Source: Candidatus Poribacteria bacterium (GTDB lineage: Bacteria > Poribacteria > WGA-4E > WGA-3G). Taken from it: a stretch of 64,000 bases of DNA. Positions 29,431 to 38,849 of the stretch are shown here, piece by piece. Every line of letters begins with the position of its first letter. The first letter of the stretch is position 1. The notes under the pieces were generated by a model. The model ran no database searches, was not told where the DNA came from, and worked only from the letters and a program-made list of their open reading frames with translations. Made by a program: the position numbers and the translations under genes. The stretch spans positions 1-64,000 of the forward strand of contig JAJDWI010000153.1 in the NCBI GenBank assembly GCA_022825665.1, given 5' to 3'.

Positions 29431-29502
29431 GCCGCTATCGTCTAGGGGTTAGGACGGATGGTTCTCAGCCATCAAACCGGGGTTCGAATCCCCGTAGCGG
29501 TA
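29431..29502 (+). tRNA. tRNA-Glu (anticodon CTC)
   Basis: GCCGCTA...TAGCGGT acceptor stem, anticodon arm GATGG-TTCTCAG-CCATC, GGTTCGAATCC. Confidence 0.94.
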
Positions 29503-29593
29503 TCTCTTCTTTAGTGTAGACGGGAACATTACTTGTCCTTTGTCATAAAGCATAATCTTTCTTAACTTTCATCCAACGCTGGAGAATGCACAC

Positions 29594-31657
29594 ATGCATG
29601 ATAATCCTAAACATACCAACCGTTTAATTCACGAAACCAGCCCGTATTTACTCCAACACGCTCACAACCCAGTTGACTGGTACCCTTGGGGTGAAGAAGC
29701 CTTAAAACTCGCTAAAAGTGAACAGAAACCTATTCTGCTGAGTATAGGTTACTCAGCGTGCCACTGGTGTCACGTCATGGAACGCGAATCCTTTGAAAAT
29801 GAGGAAATCGCTGCAATCATGAACGAATTATTTGTGAACATCAAGGTAGATAGAGAAGAACGACCTGATTTAGACGAGATATATATGAACGCTGTGCAAG
29901 CCATGACCCGACAGGGTGGATGGCCCATGACAGTTTTCCTCACACCGGATTTGAAGCCATTTTATGGTGGCACCTATTATCCACCTGAAGATAGATATGG
30001 AAGACCTGGATTCCCTAAGGTGATGAATGCAGTTGCAGAGGCATTCAACGAAAAAAATGAACAGGTACTTGAACAAGCAGAACAAATCACAACGCAACTG
30101 AGCCAGATAAGCAATCTTGTTGATCCGCATGAACATGAACTTACGGAAGAACTCATGAACAAAGCTTTCCAGCATTACCGTTCCCAATTCGATGCACAAT
30201 ACGGTGGATTTGGTAATGCCCCAAAATTTCCGCCCAGCATGGGGCTTCCTTTCTTACTGCGTTATTGGCATCACAGTGGCAATGCAAATGCATTAGAAAT
30301 GGTAGAAACCACATTGCAAAAGATGGCGCGCGGTGGAATATATGACCAACTTGGCGGTGGATTTCACCGATATTCTACCGATGAGCGTTGGCTTGTTCCG
30401 CATTTTGAGAAGATGCTTTATGATAATGCACAACTTGTTGTCGCTTATTTTGAAGCATACCAAGCCACACAAAACACTTTTTATCGTGACATAGGCACAG
30501 AAACGTTAGATTATGTCCTACGCGAGATGTACGATGCAGAAAATGGAGGTTTCTATTCTACACAAGATGCGGATAGTGAAGGCGTGGAAGGCAAATTTTT
30601 TGTCTGGGAACCTTACGATGTGGAAGATATTATCGGAGAAAAGAACGCAGAAATATTCTGTGAGTATTACGACATCACACCGCAAGGCAATTTTGAGGGT
30701 GAGAATATCCTTCATGTGCAAACCCCATCGGACATTTTTGCCAGAAAACTTGGAATGGATAATGATGAATTAGAGGCACTCCTTGCAGATGGAAGACAGA
30801 AACTATTTGAAGAAAGAGAAAAGCGTATCAAACCTGGGTTAGATGACAAAATTCTGACCAGTTGGAACGGTATTATGATGCGCGGTATGACAATGGGGTA
30901 TCAGTTGACTGGAAAACCTGAATACCTTATTGCATGTGAGAAATCTGCTGAGTTTGTTTTAGCTACATTATCTCAAGATAACGGACTGCTATTGCGAACC
31001 TACCGTGCAGGTAAAAGCCATCTCAATGCATATCTTGAGGATTACTCATATTTCATCGCTGGCTTAATCGCTTTGTATGAAGCGAGTTTTGAACCGAGAT
31101 GGCTTACTGAAGCAGCACGTTTAGCACATCTCATGATTGACCAGTTCGGGGATGAAGAAGGCAATGGTTTCTTCTTCACAGGTAAAGTACATGAGACGCT
31201 GATTGTCCAATCTAAGTCTGCTTACGACGGTGCTACACCCTCTGGTGCATCCATGGCAATTCACAGCCTATTGCGTCTCGCGAAACATCTTGACAACCAA
31301 GGATTTTATGACAAAGCAGTGGAAACGTTGAAACTCTATTTCCATCAAATGGAAGTGATGCCTTCAGGTTCCGGACAACTGCTTTGTGAGTTAGCATTTC
31401 TATTGTCAACTCCAAAAGAGGTCGCTATAATTGGTAAAAAAGAAGATACAAAAACTGGGGAAATGTTAAGCGTGTTACACGGGATGTATCTACCTAATAA
31501 AATTGTCGCATTGACTGATTCCACTGAAGGCATTACGTTACCGCTCCTTGTAAATAAATCGCAAATTGATAACAACACAACTGCTTATATATGTGAGGAT
31601 TATGTCTGTAAAACTCCAACTACGGATGTTGATACGTTTTTGGACATGCTTCAATAA
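29594..31657 (+). CDS. YyaL/DUF255 thioredoxin-domain protein (spermatogenesis-associated protein 20-like)
   Basis: [60 protein letters not shown]. Confidence 0.96.
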   Translation: MHDNPKHTNRLIHETSPYLLQHAHNPVDWYPWGEEALKLAKSEQKPILLSIGYSACHWCHVMERESFENEEIAAIMNELFVNIKVDREERPDLDEIYMNAVQAMTRQGGWPMTVFLTPDLKPFYGGTYYPPEDRYGRPGFPKVMNAVAEAFNEKNEQVLEQAEQITTQLSQISNLVDPHEHELTEELMNKAFQHYRSQFDAQYGGFGNAPKFPPSMGLPFLLRYWHHSGNANALEMVETTLQKMARGGIYDQLGGGFHRYSTDERWLVPHFEKMLYDNAQLVVAYFEAYQATQNTFYRDIGTETLDYVLREMYDAENGGFYSTQDADSEGVEGKFFVWEPYDVEDIIGEKNAEIFCEYYDITPQGNFEGENILHVQTPSDIFARKLGMDNDELEALLADGRQKLFEEREKRIKPGLDDKILTSWNGIMMRGMTMGYQLTGKPEYLIACEKSAEFVLATLSQDNGLLLRTYRAGKSHLNAYLEDYSYFIAGLIALYEASFEPRWLTEAARLAHLMIDQFGDEEGNGFFFTGKVHETLIVQSKSAYDGATPSGASMAIHSLLRLAKHLDNQGFYDKAVETLKLYFHQMEVMPSGSGQLLCELAFLLSTPKEVAIIGKKEDTKTGEMLSVLHGMYLPNKIVALTDSTEGITLPLLVNKSQIDNNTTAYICEDYVCKTPTTDVDTFLDMLQ

Positions 31658-31753
31658 TGAACAAGTTGCTGTAGCCATTTAAATAATATACATGTTTATG
31701 AACTTTATTATATGACGGTTATATCTCGTGCAATGGACACACGGAGGAAAGAA

Positions 31754-33019
31754 GTGAAACTTATTATAACCAAGCGATTGCTTATCGTGTTTCTGATATG
31801 TTCTATATTTGGATGCAGCGAAACAGAGGAACGAGAACCAGTCATTCCAGAAGTTAACTTAGAATTTGTAGGGTATATAGAGGTCGGAAAAGCAGAATTT
31901 ATGTTGACTGTGAAGCCGCTTACCAAGGAAATACCAATTTTGATAAAATTTGACTCCGTTGGGAAGGAATCGTTTCACATCTGGCAAATTATGGAGAGGG
32001 GACCTCTGTCACAGAATTTTACAGTGCTGATGGATACATCTGTGGTTTGGGAGGTGTCAATTTTGCCTGTCCCGGAAGGGATTACAAAGGAATATTCGTT
32101 GGTTGATTCTGGCATCTCCTCCGAGGATGAGTTAAGTGAATATGTGTTAGGAGAATCCTCAACAATTACAACACCGTCGTTTGTTCCGACCGTTGAACCT
32201 GAGACTGTGGTAATCCCTGAAGGTATGGTGCTGATTCCTGAGGGAGAATTTAGTATGGGAAACAACAATGGATCAGATGAAGAGAAACCGATGCATACTG
32301 TCTACGTTGATGCATTCTACATTGATATTCACGAAGTAACTGTAGGCGAATATGCTAAGTTTGTTAGAGAATCAGGTCACAGTCCCTTACCCGATTGGGT
32401 TGTTAATCGTTCTCCGACGGAAGAATATCCTGTTATAGGAGTAGGTTGGCACGATGCAATAGCATACGCGAAATGGGCAGGTAAACGTCTACCTACTGAA
32501 GCAGAATGGGAAAAGGCGGCGCGTGGTGGATTAAGTGGACATTTATACCCTTGGGGGAACGAACCACCTGACGGGACACAGTGTAATTATGCGGATAAAC
32601 ATACCGTTGATTTGGTCTGGAATTTTGATGGTGAGGAAAAACGTATTACTTGGGCGGATGAAGATGTAGATGATGGTTATAGATTCAATGCGCCAGTAGG
32701 GAGTTTTCTCCCTAATCCGTACGGTTTACACGATATGGCAGGTAACGTGTGGGAGTGGTGTCTTGACGAGTACGATCCAGATTTCTATGAGAATTCTCCG
32801 CTTGAAAATCCAATCGCAGGTAAAGATATATTAGATACAATAGAAAATTCAAGAACCATTATCACACATCGTGTAACTCGGGGTGGTTCTCACGCGTCTG
32901 GTGCCAATGGAATAAGGGTTTCTCTACGCAATGGAACATATCCTGTGAAAGAGTATAATGATGTCGGTTTTCGGTGTGTGAAACCTGTAAAAACTGAATT
33001 AAAGAAATTGGGACAGTAA
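31754..33019 (+). CDS. SUMF1/FGE-fold lipoprotein
   Basis: GTG 31754 after ggagg; lipobox [73 protein letters not shown]. Confidence 0.9.
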   Translation: MKLIITKRLLIVFLICSIFGCSETEEREPVIPEVNLEFVGYIEVGKAEFMLTVKPLTKEIPILIKFDSVGKESFHIWQIMERGPLSQNFTVLMDTSVVWEVSILPVPEGITKEYSLVDSGISSEDELSEYVLGESSTITTPSFVPTVEPETVVIPEGMVLIPEGEFSMGNNNGSDEEKPMHTVYVDAFYIDIHEVTVGEYAKFVRESGHSPLPDWVVNRSPTEEYPVIGVGWHDAIAYAKWAGKRLPTEAEWEKAARGGLSGHLYPWGNEPPDGTQCNYADKHTVDLVWNFDGEEKRITWADEDVDDGYRFNAPVGSFLPNPYGLHDMAGNVWEWCLDEYDPDFYENSPLENPIAGKDILDTIENSRTIITHRVTRGGSHASGANGIRVSLRNGTYPVKEYNDVGFRCVKPVKTELKKLGQ

Positions 33020-33052
33020 TATAACTTCTGTATGATATAGCAACACACATTA

Positions 33053-33859
33053 TCATGTAAATCTGATAACATCCTTTTTAACGATTTCTTTGGTGTGATT
33101 GGTGTCTGCTTGTGCGATTAATTCCAATGTTTCTGGTGCTAAGCGATCTCTCACCTCTGCAGGTAAACGACTCTCTCCTCTGTCTTGTGGTCTATACCGT
33201 AAAACAAGAAAACAACGTTTCCGGTCCTTCGGTTTCCAAGGTAGTGCGCCGTGTGTCAGGAGTTCAGAGATTATCACAACATCACCTGCTTTTGGTATAA
33301 GGTTTACGACACCTTGTGGAATTTGGTTAACATCATCAATTGTGCCGTTATTGAATATGTGCTCAGGTCGGTCGTATTCTGCTTTGTGTGAACCGGGAAC
33401 AACTAACAGTCCACCATCACCAGGAAAGACATCTGTCAGATAAGGAAAAATGACGAAATCATCACAATAGATCCTACCGTTTCTGTTCTCAAAGCAGTTT
33501 CTGCCCTGCCCATAATCTTCTCTTGCACAATGTAGACGTAATGCTTCCTCAGACTCGGACATCCCCGCACGGTCAGCAATCATCGTTCCACGAAAAAGTT
33601 GCGGTTTATTGTCGGTCAGTTCTTTGATGATGGACCAAGTTGCAGGATGTAGGGCGAGTGCTTCCAAAGCCCTTGAGAACGCGACACCATTTGGAAGGTG
33701 TTTGCCACTGGAATCAAATCCTGGTGGAAGTTCATCGGGAGAAGCGTTGATGTAACTATTTGCTGCATCTTGGGCTGCTTTTAATTCTTCACCAGTAATT
33801 ACATTCTTCAGGTGTAAATATCCAGTTACATCAAAGAAATATCGTTGTTCAGGTGTCAT
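33053..33859 (-). CDS. Phytanoyl-CoA dioxygenase (PhyH)-like protein
   Basis: FFDVTGYLHLKNVITGEELKAAQDA, GGLLVVPGSHKAEYDRP, GDVVIISELLTHGALPW. Confidence 0.88.
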   Translation of the reverse strand: MTPEQRYFFDVTGYLHLKNVITGEELKAAQDAANSYINASPDELPPGFDSSGKHLPNGVAFSRALEALALHPATWSIIKELTDNKPQLFRGTMIADRAGMSESEEALRLHCAREDYGQGRNCFENRNGRIYCDDFVIFPYLTDVFPGDGGLLVVPGSHKAEYDRPEHIFNNGTIDDVNQIPQGVVNLIPKAGDVVIISELLTHGALPWKPKDRKRCFLVLRYRPQDRGESRLPAEVRDRLAPETLELIAQADTNHTKEIVKKDVIRFT

Positions 33860-33866
33860 TATTACC

Positions 33867-34886
33867 TTAATCCTTTTTTACACATCGAAATCCTATGCTT
33901 GTAACAGCAAAGATGGGAACGTCTCTTGATCGATGAGATACGCGTAAATAATCTGATGGATAATACCATGTTCCTCCACGAAAGACACGTGAATTTTTGA
34001 CTGATTTATACTTATCAAGAATTCCTTCAATGCTGTCACCTGCAATTGGATTATGACGGGGTGAATTTACATAGAAATCGGATTGATAGGCATCGAGACA
34101 CCATTCCCGTACATTACCTACCATATCACACAGACCGTATCCATTCGGTGTATAACTTCCAACAGGTGTTGTGCGAATTGTAGCGATTCGTCCATCCCAG
34201 CGGTTGCCGTAGTTTGCTTTGTTTTTATCAATTGAATTACCCCACGGATAGGTTTGACCTATTAACCCACCGCGTGCGGCTTTCTCCCATTCCGCTTCTG
34301 TCGGTAGTCGTTTCTCTGACCATTGTGCATACGCCATTGCCGCATACCAACTTACTGCAACAACAGGATGGTTACTTTTTGATAACGGAAAACAACTATC
34401 GTCATCCCAGAGTTTTAAGTAGTTCCCATCATGGTATTCTTTTGGAATTCTGTCTTTTCTCCACTTTGGATTATCATCAACGAATGCTTTATATTGGTCA
34501 TTTGTGACGGGGTGTCTATCCATCAAAAAATTGTCAATGTAGACCGCATGTGTGGGTACCTCGTCCGCATCTCCGGTGTTACTTCCCATGATAAATTCAC
34601 CAGCGGGAATCAGCACCATCTCGTCACCATTGGCATCATACACAATATCGTAATTTACAGATTGTTTCAAATTAGATGGTTGATTCTGGTCGTAAAGTTC
34701 ACGTTTCACGACATCAGACAATACCTCATAAGCCTCTGTAATCTCTTGAAATAAGGCAGCAGCTTTATTTCCCGAACTTTTATCAGGATGATATTTTAGT
34801 GCGAGTTTTCGGTATGCCTTCTTTATTTCATTCGTAGATGCATCTCGTGATACATTCAAAATGGTGTAATAATTGCGTTCTTGCAT
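33867..34886 (-). CDS. DnaJ J-domain fused to SUMF1/FGE-fold domain
   Basis: [54 protein letters not shown] (HPD motif), then [43 protein letters not shown]...[11 protein letters not shown]...GFRCV. Confidence 0.93.
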   Translation of the reverse strand: MQERNYYTILNVSRDASTNEIKKAYRKLALKYHPDKSSGNKAAALFQEITEAYEVLSDVVKRELYDQNQPSNLKQSVNYDIVYDANGDEMVLIPAGEFIMGSNTGDADEVPTHAVYIDNFLMDRHPVTNDQYKAFVDDNPKWRKDRIPKEYHDGNYLKLWDDDSCFPLSKSNHPVVAVSWYAAMAYAQWSEKRLPTEAEWEKAARGGLIGQTYPWGNSIDKNKANYGNRWDGRIATIRTTPVGSYTPNGYGLCDMVGNVREWCLDAYQSDFYVNSPRHNPIAGDSIEGILDKYKSVKNSRVFRGGTWYYPSDYLRVSHRSRDVPIFAVTSIGFRCVKKD

Positions 34887-34929
34887 TGTGTTTTGAACTG
34901 AAAGAATTGATTGAACCTAACCAATTCTT

Positions 34930-35289
34930 TTATTGAATACCTAAAGCAGATTTTAGACATTCATCTATCTGTTGCATCGCAGAATCAGGAAGACTACCGA
35001 TAATTCGAAGAATCAAATTTTGGTCCTGGGTGACTAAATTTTCGCATTGAACAATGGAATTTAAGTGAAGTCCTGTTTGTTGTCCTTCAACTGTTGCAAT
35101 ATCCACATCATATTGTGTAGTTGCTCCGATCTTTCTTTGAGAACTACTGGTAATGATAGCAAGAATTGTATCATCAATCCGCTGATTCCATAAATCCGAT
35201 TGTACAACCAATGCTGGTCGTATTTTACTACCTGTGTTGTCGCTGTAAGGGAAATCTACAAGGACAATGTCACCGCGCTTAACTTTCAT
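34930..35289 (-). CDS. MazF/PemK-like toxin (type II TA)
   Basis: MKVKRGDIVLVDFPYSDNTGSKIRPALVVQSD...SIVQCENLVTQDQ; start at 35289 with an 11-bp overlap on the upstream partner. Confidence 0.87.
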   Translation of the reverse strand: MKVKRGDIVLVDFPYSDNTGSKIRPALVVQSDLWNQRIDDTILAIITSSSQRKIGATTQYDVDIATVEGQQTGLHLNSIVQCENLVTQDQNLILRIIGSLPDSAMQQIDECLKSALGIQ

Positions 35290-35548
35290 TTTCTCTCCGT
35301 GGATCCAGTTCATTGTAAACATCCATTTCCGGATCATCCCATCCTGCACGTAGTCCAGCTTGAACCAGTAGTGTCTGTTTTTCTTCAAGTGTTAAAGGAC
35401 TGTCATCGTATTGTATCACTTGCATCTGCGCGTATGTTTCTGCAGGTAATACAACATATTCTGCCTTTGTTTCTGGGTCTACAAGACGCACAAAGTTGTG
35501 TTTGGAATTTTTCACTGCTTCCCGAAGTTCTTCAGAAAGGGTAATCAT
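35279..35548 (-). CDS. Putative antitoxin partner
   Basis: 89 aa, overlaps the MazF-like gene; ends AGWDDPEMDVYNELDPRR. Confidence 0.72.
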   Translation of the reverse strand: MITLSEELREAVKNSKHNFVRLVDPETKAEYVVLPAETYAQMQVIQYDDSPLTLEEKQTLLVQAGLRAGWDDPEMDVYNELDPRRENES

Positions 35549-35559
35549 GATTTTCTCCT

Positions 35560-36249
35560 TTATAATCCTAAAATTGCGAGTATTTCTTCCAACGTAGTAA
35601 TTTCGTAATCGGGTTGAATATCTGTGTTGTTGCTTATCCGTTCGCGGTTAAGCCAAACAGATGGTGCTCCAACATTCTTTGCACCTGCGACATCGTTCTC
35701 AAGCGAATCGCCTACATGCAGTAATTGTGAGAATTCACAACCTGCTTGCTGAGTAGCGACTTCAAAGATTTTTGGGTCAGGTTTTTCAACCTGTACATCT
35801 TGGGAGAAAACAACAAAGTCAAAACGATCTTCAAGTCCGCAGCGTTCCGGATATGTATTTCCATTTGAGAGTAACCCCAACTTAAAATGTTGTGCCAAAA
35901 CATTAAAGGTAGGTATCACATCCGGATATAATTCTATATCTTCAAAACGGTGCTTCCGATATATTGTATTCAGGTGTGCTGCAAGATTTTTGTCTGGGTA
36001 ACCTACATGTTCAAGTGTGCGTTCAAACGCTCCCATTCGAATTTCTTCAAGGTTCCAGATTTTGCCCTTTACCTCATCAGCATATTGATTGCGGATCCAG
36101 ATCATCTCGTCAATTGTGAGTTCTGTAACGCGTTGTGTTGGGACCCGTTCTTGCATCTCCAACAATGTCTGCTTGAGTGAGTGACGCATAACCTCCAGAA
36201 AATCCCACAAGGTCATGTCACCATCAAAAGAAATGGTAGATATATTCAA
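35560..36249 (-). CDS. HAD-superfamily hydrolase
   Basis: ISFDGDMTLWDFLEVM, LGLLSNGNTYPE, KPDPKIFEVATQQAG, LHVGDSLENDVAGAKNVGAPSVWLNR. TTG start 36249 with a gggagg RBS is likelier than the longer ORF. Confidence 0.82.
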   Translation of the reverse strand: MNISTISFDGDMTLWDFLEVMRHSLKQTLLEMQERVPTQRVTELTIDEMIWIRNQYADEVKGKIWNLEEIRMGAFERTLEHVGYPDKNLAAHLNTIYRKHRFEDIELYPDVIPTFNVLAQHFKLGLLSNGNTYPERCGLEDRFDFVVFSQDVQVEKPDPKIFEVATQQAGCEFSQLLHVGDSLENDVAGAKNVGAPSVWLNRERISNNTDIQPDYEITTLEEILAILGL

Positions 36250-36266
36250 GAATGCCTCCCGAAAAA

Positions 36267-36653
36267 CTAAGATATAAGCACACCGATTGAGGCGTGTATC
36301 TGTGCAAACTTCCACGAACCATCAAACATTTCTAACACACCTGTCATTCGCATAACGAATTCTTCTGGAGTGCCTTGCCACTTGAGTTTCCAGACCTGAC
36401 GTGTGTAGAACCATGCGATATCTATGCGTTCTTGTACATCAAGGGTAATGTAGGTGATGCTAAAATCCTCAGTACTTGCGACATGATTTCTATAATAAGC
36501 TGCAATTTCGTTGTTACCTTCAATGACTTCGTTTGCATCTGTGCCGATTTTTACATAGTGTGCGGCAGGGAGCATCATGGCAATAAGGGTTTCAGCATCT
36601 TTTGCAAGCAACGCGTCAAAATATGCTTTCACAGTATCATGCGCATTCGGCAT
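36267..36653 (-). CDS. SnoaL/DUF4440-like (NTF2-fold) protein
   Basis: NAHDTVKAYFDALLAKDAETLIAMM...WRGT-type ending; start at ATG 36653. Confidence 0.65.
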   Translation of the reverse strand: MPNAHDTVKAYFDALLAKDAETLIAMMLPAAHYVKIGTDANEVIEGNNEIAAYYRNHVASTEDFSITYITLDVQERIDIAWFYTRQVWKLKWQGTPEEFVMRMTGVLEMFDGSWKFAQIHASIGVLIS

Positions 36654-37227
36654 CGTGGATTCCGGTGAGTGCATCCCATAAGGCACTACTCATCTGCTCA
36701 CATGCTTGTACTACTGTCTTTTGAGAATCTGATGGTAACGTACCAATTCGGTCAAGTAGTTTTTCAGCTTCGTGTTCATTGTGAGAATGCGTTTCAAAAT
36801 AGGGTTCAACCTTTTCAGGAAATTGATAGAACTCTTTCAAGCCCGCTAACTTTGACTTTGCAGTTTCCGGCTGTTGTGCCTCAAAAGCATAGAGTGCCCC
36901 TAATGCTGTTTCGTCGTTAGAAAAGAGTTTGTTTGCTGTATCTACAAGCGATTTCACTTGTGGTATCTGTGCGTCAGAAATCTCTGTGTTAAGACCGTCA
37001 GCAAAATCTTCCCACATTTCAATGTGTTCTGTTTCCTCTTCCGCTGTCTCGGCATCGTTCAGTGTTTCCCATCCTTTGGGTATTATTGAGATAAAAGCAC
37101 CATATTCCCGTGCATAACACTTCAATACATCAACCGGTAATTCTCCAGCACTCCATGCTTGATAAAACGGGTGGTCAAGTAAGTTGTAAGTTGTAATTTT
37201 ACTATCTAATGCCTGTTTGATATCCAT
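36637..37227 (-). CDS. CADD/TenA/PqqC-like heme-oxygenase-fold diiron enzyme
   Basis: LLDHPFYQAWSAGELPVDVLKCYAREYGAFISIIP...EETEHIEMWEDFADGL...LYAFEAQQPETAKSKLAGLKEFY...EPYFETHSHNEHEAEKL; conserved Glu/His ligand pattern. Confidence 0.8.
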   Translation of the reverse strand: MDIKQALDSKITTYNLLDHPFYQAWSAGELPVDVLKCYAREYGAFISIIPKGWETLNDAETAEEETEHIEMWEDFADGLNTEISDAQIPQVKSLVDTANKLFSNDETALGALYAFEAQQPETAKSKLAGLKEFYQFPEKVEPYFETHSHNEHEAEKLLDRIGTLPSDSQKTVVQACEQMSSALWDALTGIHDAECA

Positions 37228-37425
37228 ATCTATTGGACTCCATTCTTATTTGTGCTTAGGTTACTTGTCAACTCACAATGTTTGAATTGTAAGTTATTTC
37301 TAAAATCTGTTTGAAAGTATAGCACATCTATGTGCTGATGTCAAGAATCTGTATTAACCGGCAGGTTTATTTAGTTTTCGGTTTTCTGATGCAATTTCTT
37401 ATCTGCGTAAGAAACAAAAAATAGC

Positions 37426-37475
37426 TTTTAGTTGTTTTTAGTTGTTTTTAGTTGTTTTTTAGTTGTTTTTTTCAT
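37426..37475. repeat. Tandem ~10 bp repeat (TTTTTAGTTG)x4
   Basis: gctttta gttgttttta gttgttttta gttgtttttt agttgttttttt. Confidence 0.85.
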
Positions 37476-37545
37476 ATTTTTGTTTAAGTGTCCTCGATCC
37501 TGTAGTGATAAGGGTTTAAGCCTGATTTTTTTGTTGATGGAAATT

Positions 37546-37587
37546 AAAAAAAACAACTAAAAGCAAGTTTTTTTTAGTTGTTTTTTC
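37546..37587. repeat. Inverted repeat AAAAAACAACTAAAA...TTTTAGTTGTTTTTT
   Basis: 15-bp perfect arms around a ~9 nt loop; reuses the TTTTAGTTG motif of the tandem repeat ~80 bp upstream. Confidence 0.75.
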
Positions 37588-37810
37588 GGTTTTTGTGTTT
37601 TGGTACGTTGTCATCGCATTGCATAAGTTTGTGTGATTTATTTGAGGGTTTAGTCTTTGGATTTGGTTGATTGTCATTGTGTTCCTCTATTTTGTAAATT
37701 GTGTATTGGATGTTGGGTTTATTATACTTGATGGTAGTTTGGTTTTGTAGTGTTATTGCGTTCGATAACAATATATATCCAATATGTTTGATGTCCATTT
37801 TAGTTTTCAT

Positions 37811-37856
37811 TGTCTGAACCAGGATGGACAAGATTACAGGATTTACAGGATAAGAG
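37811..37856 (+). repeat. Family C end, solo
   Basis: tgtctgaaccaggatggacaagattacaggatttacaggataagag. Confidence 0.8.
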
Positions 37857-38120
37857 TTCGGGATATCCACGTTACCTTTACGGTACCTAAGTTTCTAAGG
37901 CTGCTATCCAACATTGTTGTTCAGTTTTACAAAATAACCATAAGCGTCAATTTAGTACGTAACCTTAAGGCATCTAATACACCTTTCGCCCCTCTGGGGC
38001 TTGCTATTAGCAGAAACAACGTTTACTATACACCTTTCGCCTCTCCGAGGCTTTAGTGTGTATGTCGGAGGTCCGCTATACTTGCTCCGACCTACGTTAA
38101 TGTAAGAGGAGCGTGAAGAT

Positions 38121-38213
38121 GGGCGAGGAAACCTCGCCCCTACGGAGAATATCCGAGGCGCAATGAATTACGCGACTACAAACGTATTTCTTCCTTAAAT
38201 TGACGCTTATGGG
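38121..38213 (-). repeat. Intergenic repeat family B, copy 2
   Basis: gggcgaggaaacctcgcccctacgg...gcgcaatgaattacgcgactac...cttaaattgacgcttatggg; reverse complement of 7995-8085. Confidence 0.85.
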
Positions 38214-38611
38214 TAGAGAAACCCACCACTACGAAGGGTTATGAATCGCATAAATTGCTCCTTCTAAAAACGTACACAAAAAGGGCGTTTTTCGTTTCTG
38301 TGTACGTTTTGATTTTTGGGGTTATGCCAGTCTGGGACTGGGTTTATAGGTGTGTACGAAACTTTTTGAAATTTTCTGTTTGGTACGTTTTTATTTGCTT
38401 GGTTACGGTCTGTTTTTGGGCGGATATTTTTTGGGTAACGGGTGTCGGTTTTTGTTGTGAATATGGGGTGTAGTCGGTTTCTGTTTTTCATAGTGGTCGT
38501 ATTATAACAGGTGTTGGGAAGGGTGTGAAAGAGTTGTGGTGTTTGGAACAATATCTTTCATGTATGTTTGGAGTAGTTTTCAGTTTTTAGTGGTCAGTTT
38601 TACTTTTTAGT

Positions 38612-38648
38612 TGTCTGAACCAGGATTAGCAGGATTTCAGGATAAGAG
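38612..38648 (+). repeat. Family C end, solo
   Basis: tgtctgaaccaggattagcaggatttcaggataagag. Confidence 0.8.
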
Positions 38649-38849
38649 AAGAGGGTTTTGGTAGGAGTATATACCTTTCGTCCCGCTGGTGCTACGGATT
38701 CGATACGAAGATTGCTCTTACAAAGGGAGGCTTAATATTAAAAACAATAGAATTCGGAAAACTGAATGGGTCCGGTTTTCCATTTCAATTTAAATAGAAT
38801 CCTGCTACAATCATTATATTATTAAACATGTCTACGGAAGAGGAATCCC

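Noticed and set aside
37426-37587. Possible CRISPR-like array
   Set aside because: The repeat unit is only ~10 bp with no spacers; no cas genes anywhere in the window.
37574-37870. Minus-strand ORF of 98 aa
   Set aside because: Low-complexity Asn/Lys-rich translation of an AT-rich repeat region; no RBS or domain.
38255-38551. Overlapping ORFs on both strands (72 and 95 aa)
   Set aside because: Aromatic-rich/low-complexity translations of repeat island DNA; no coding evidence.
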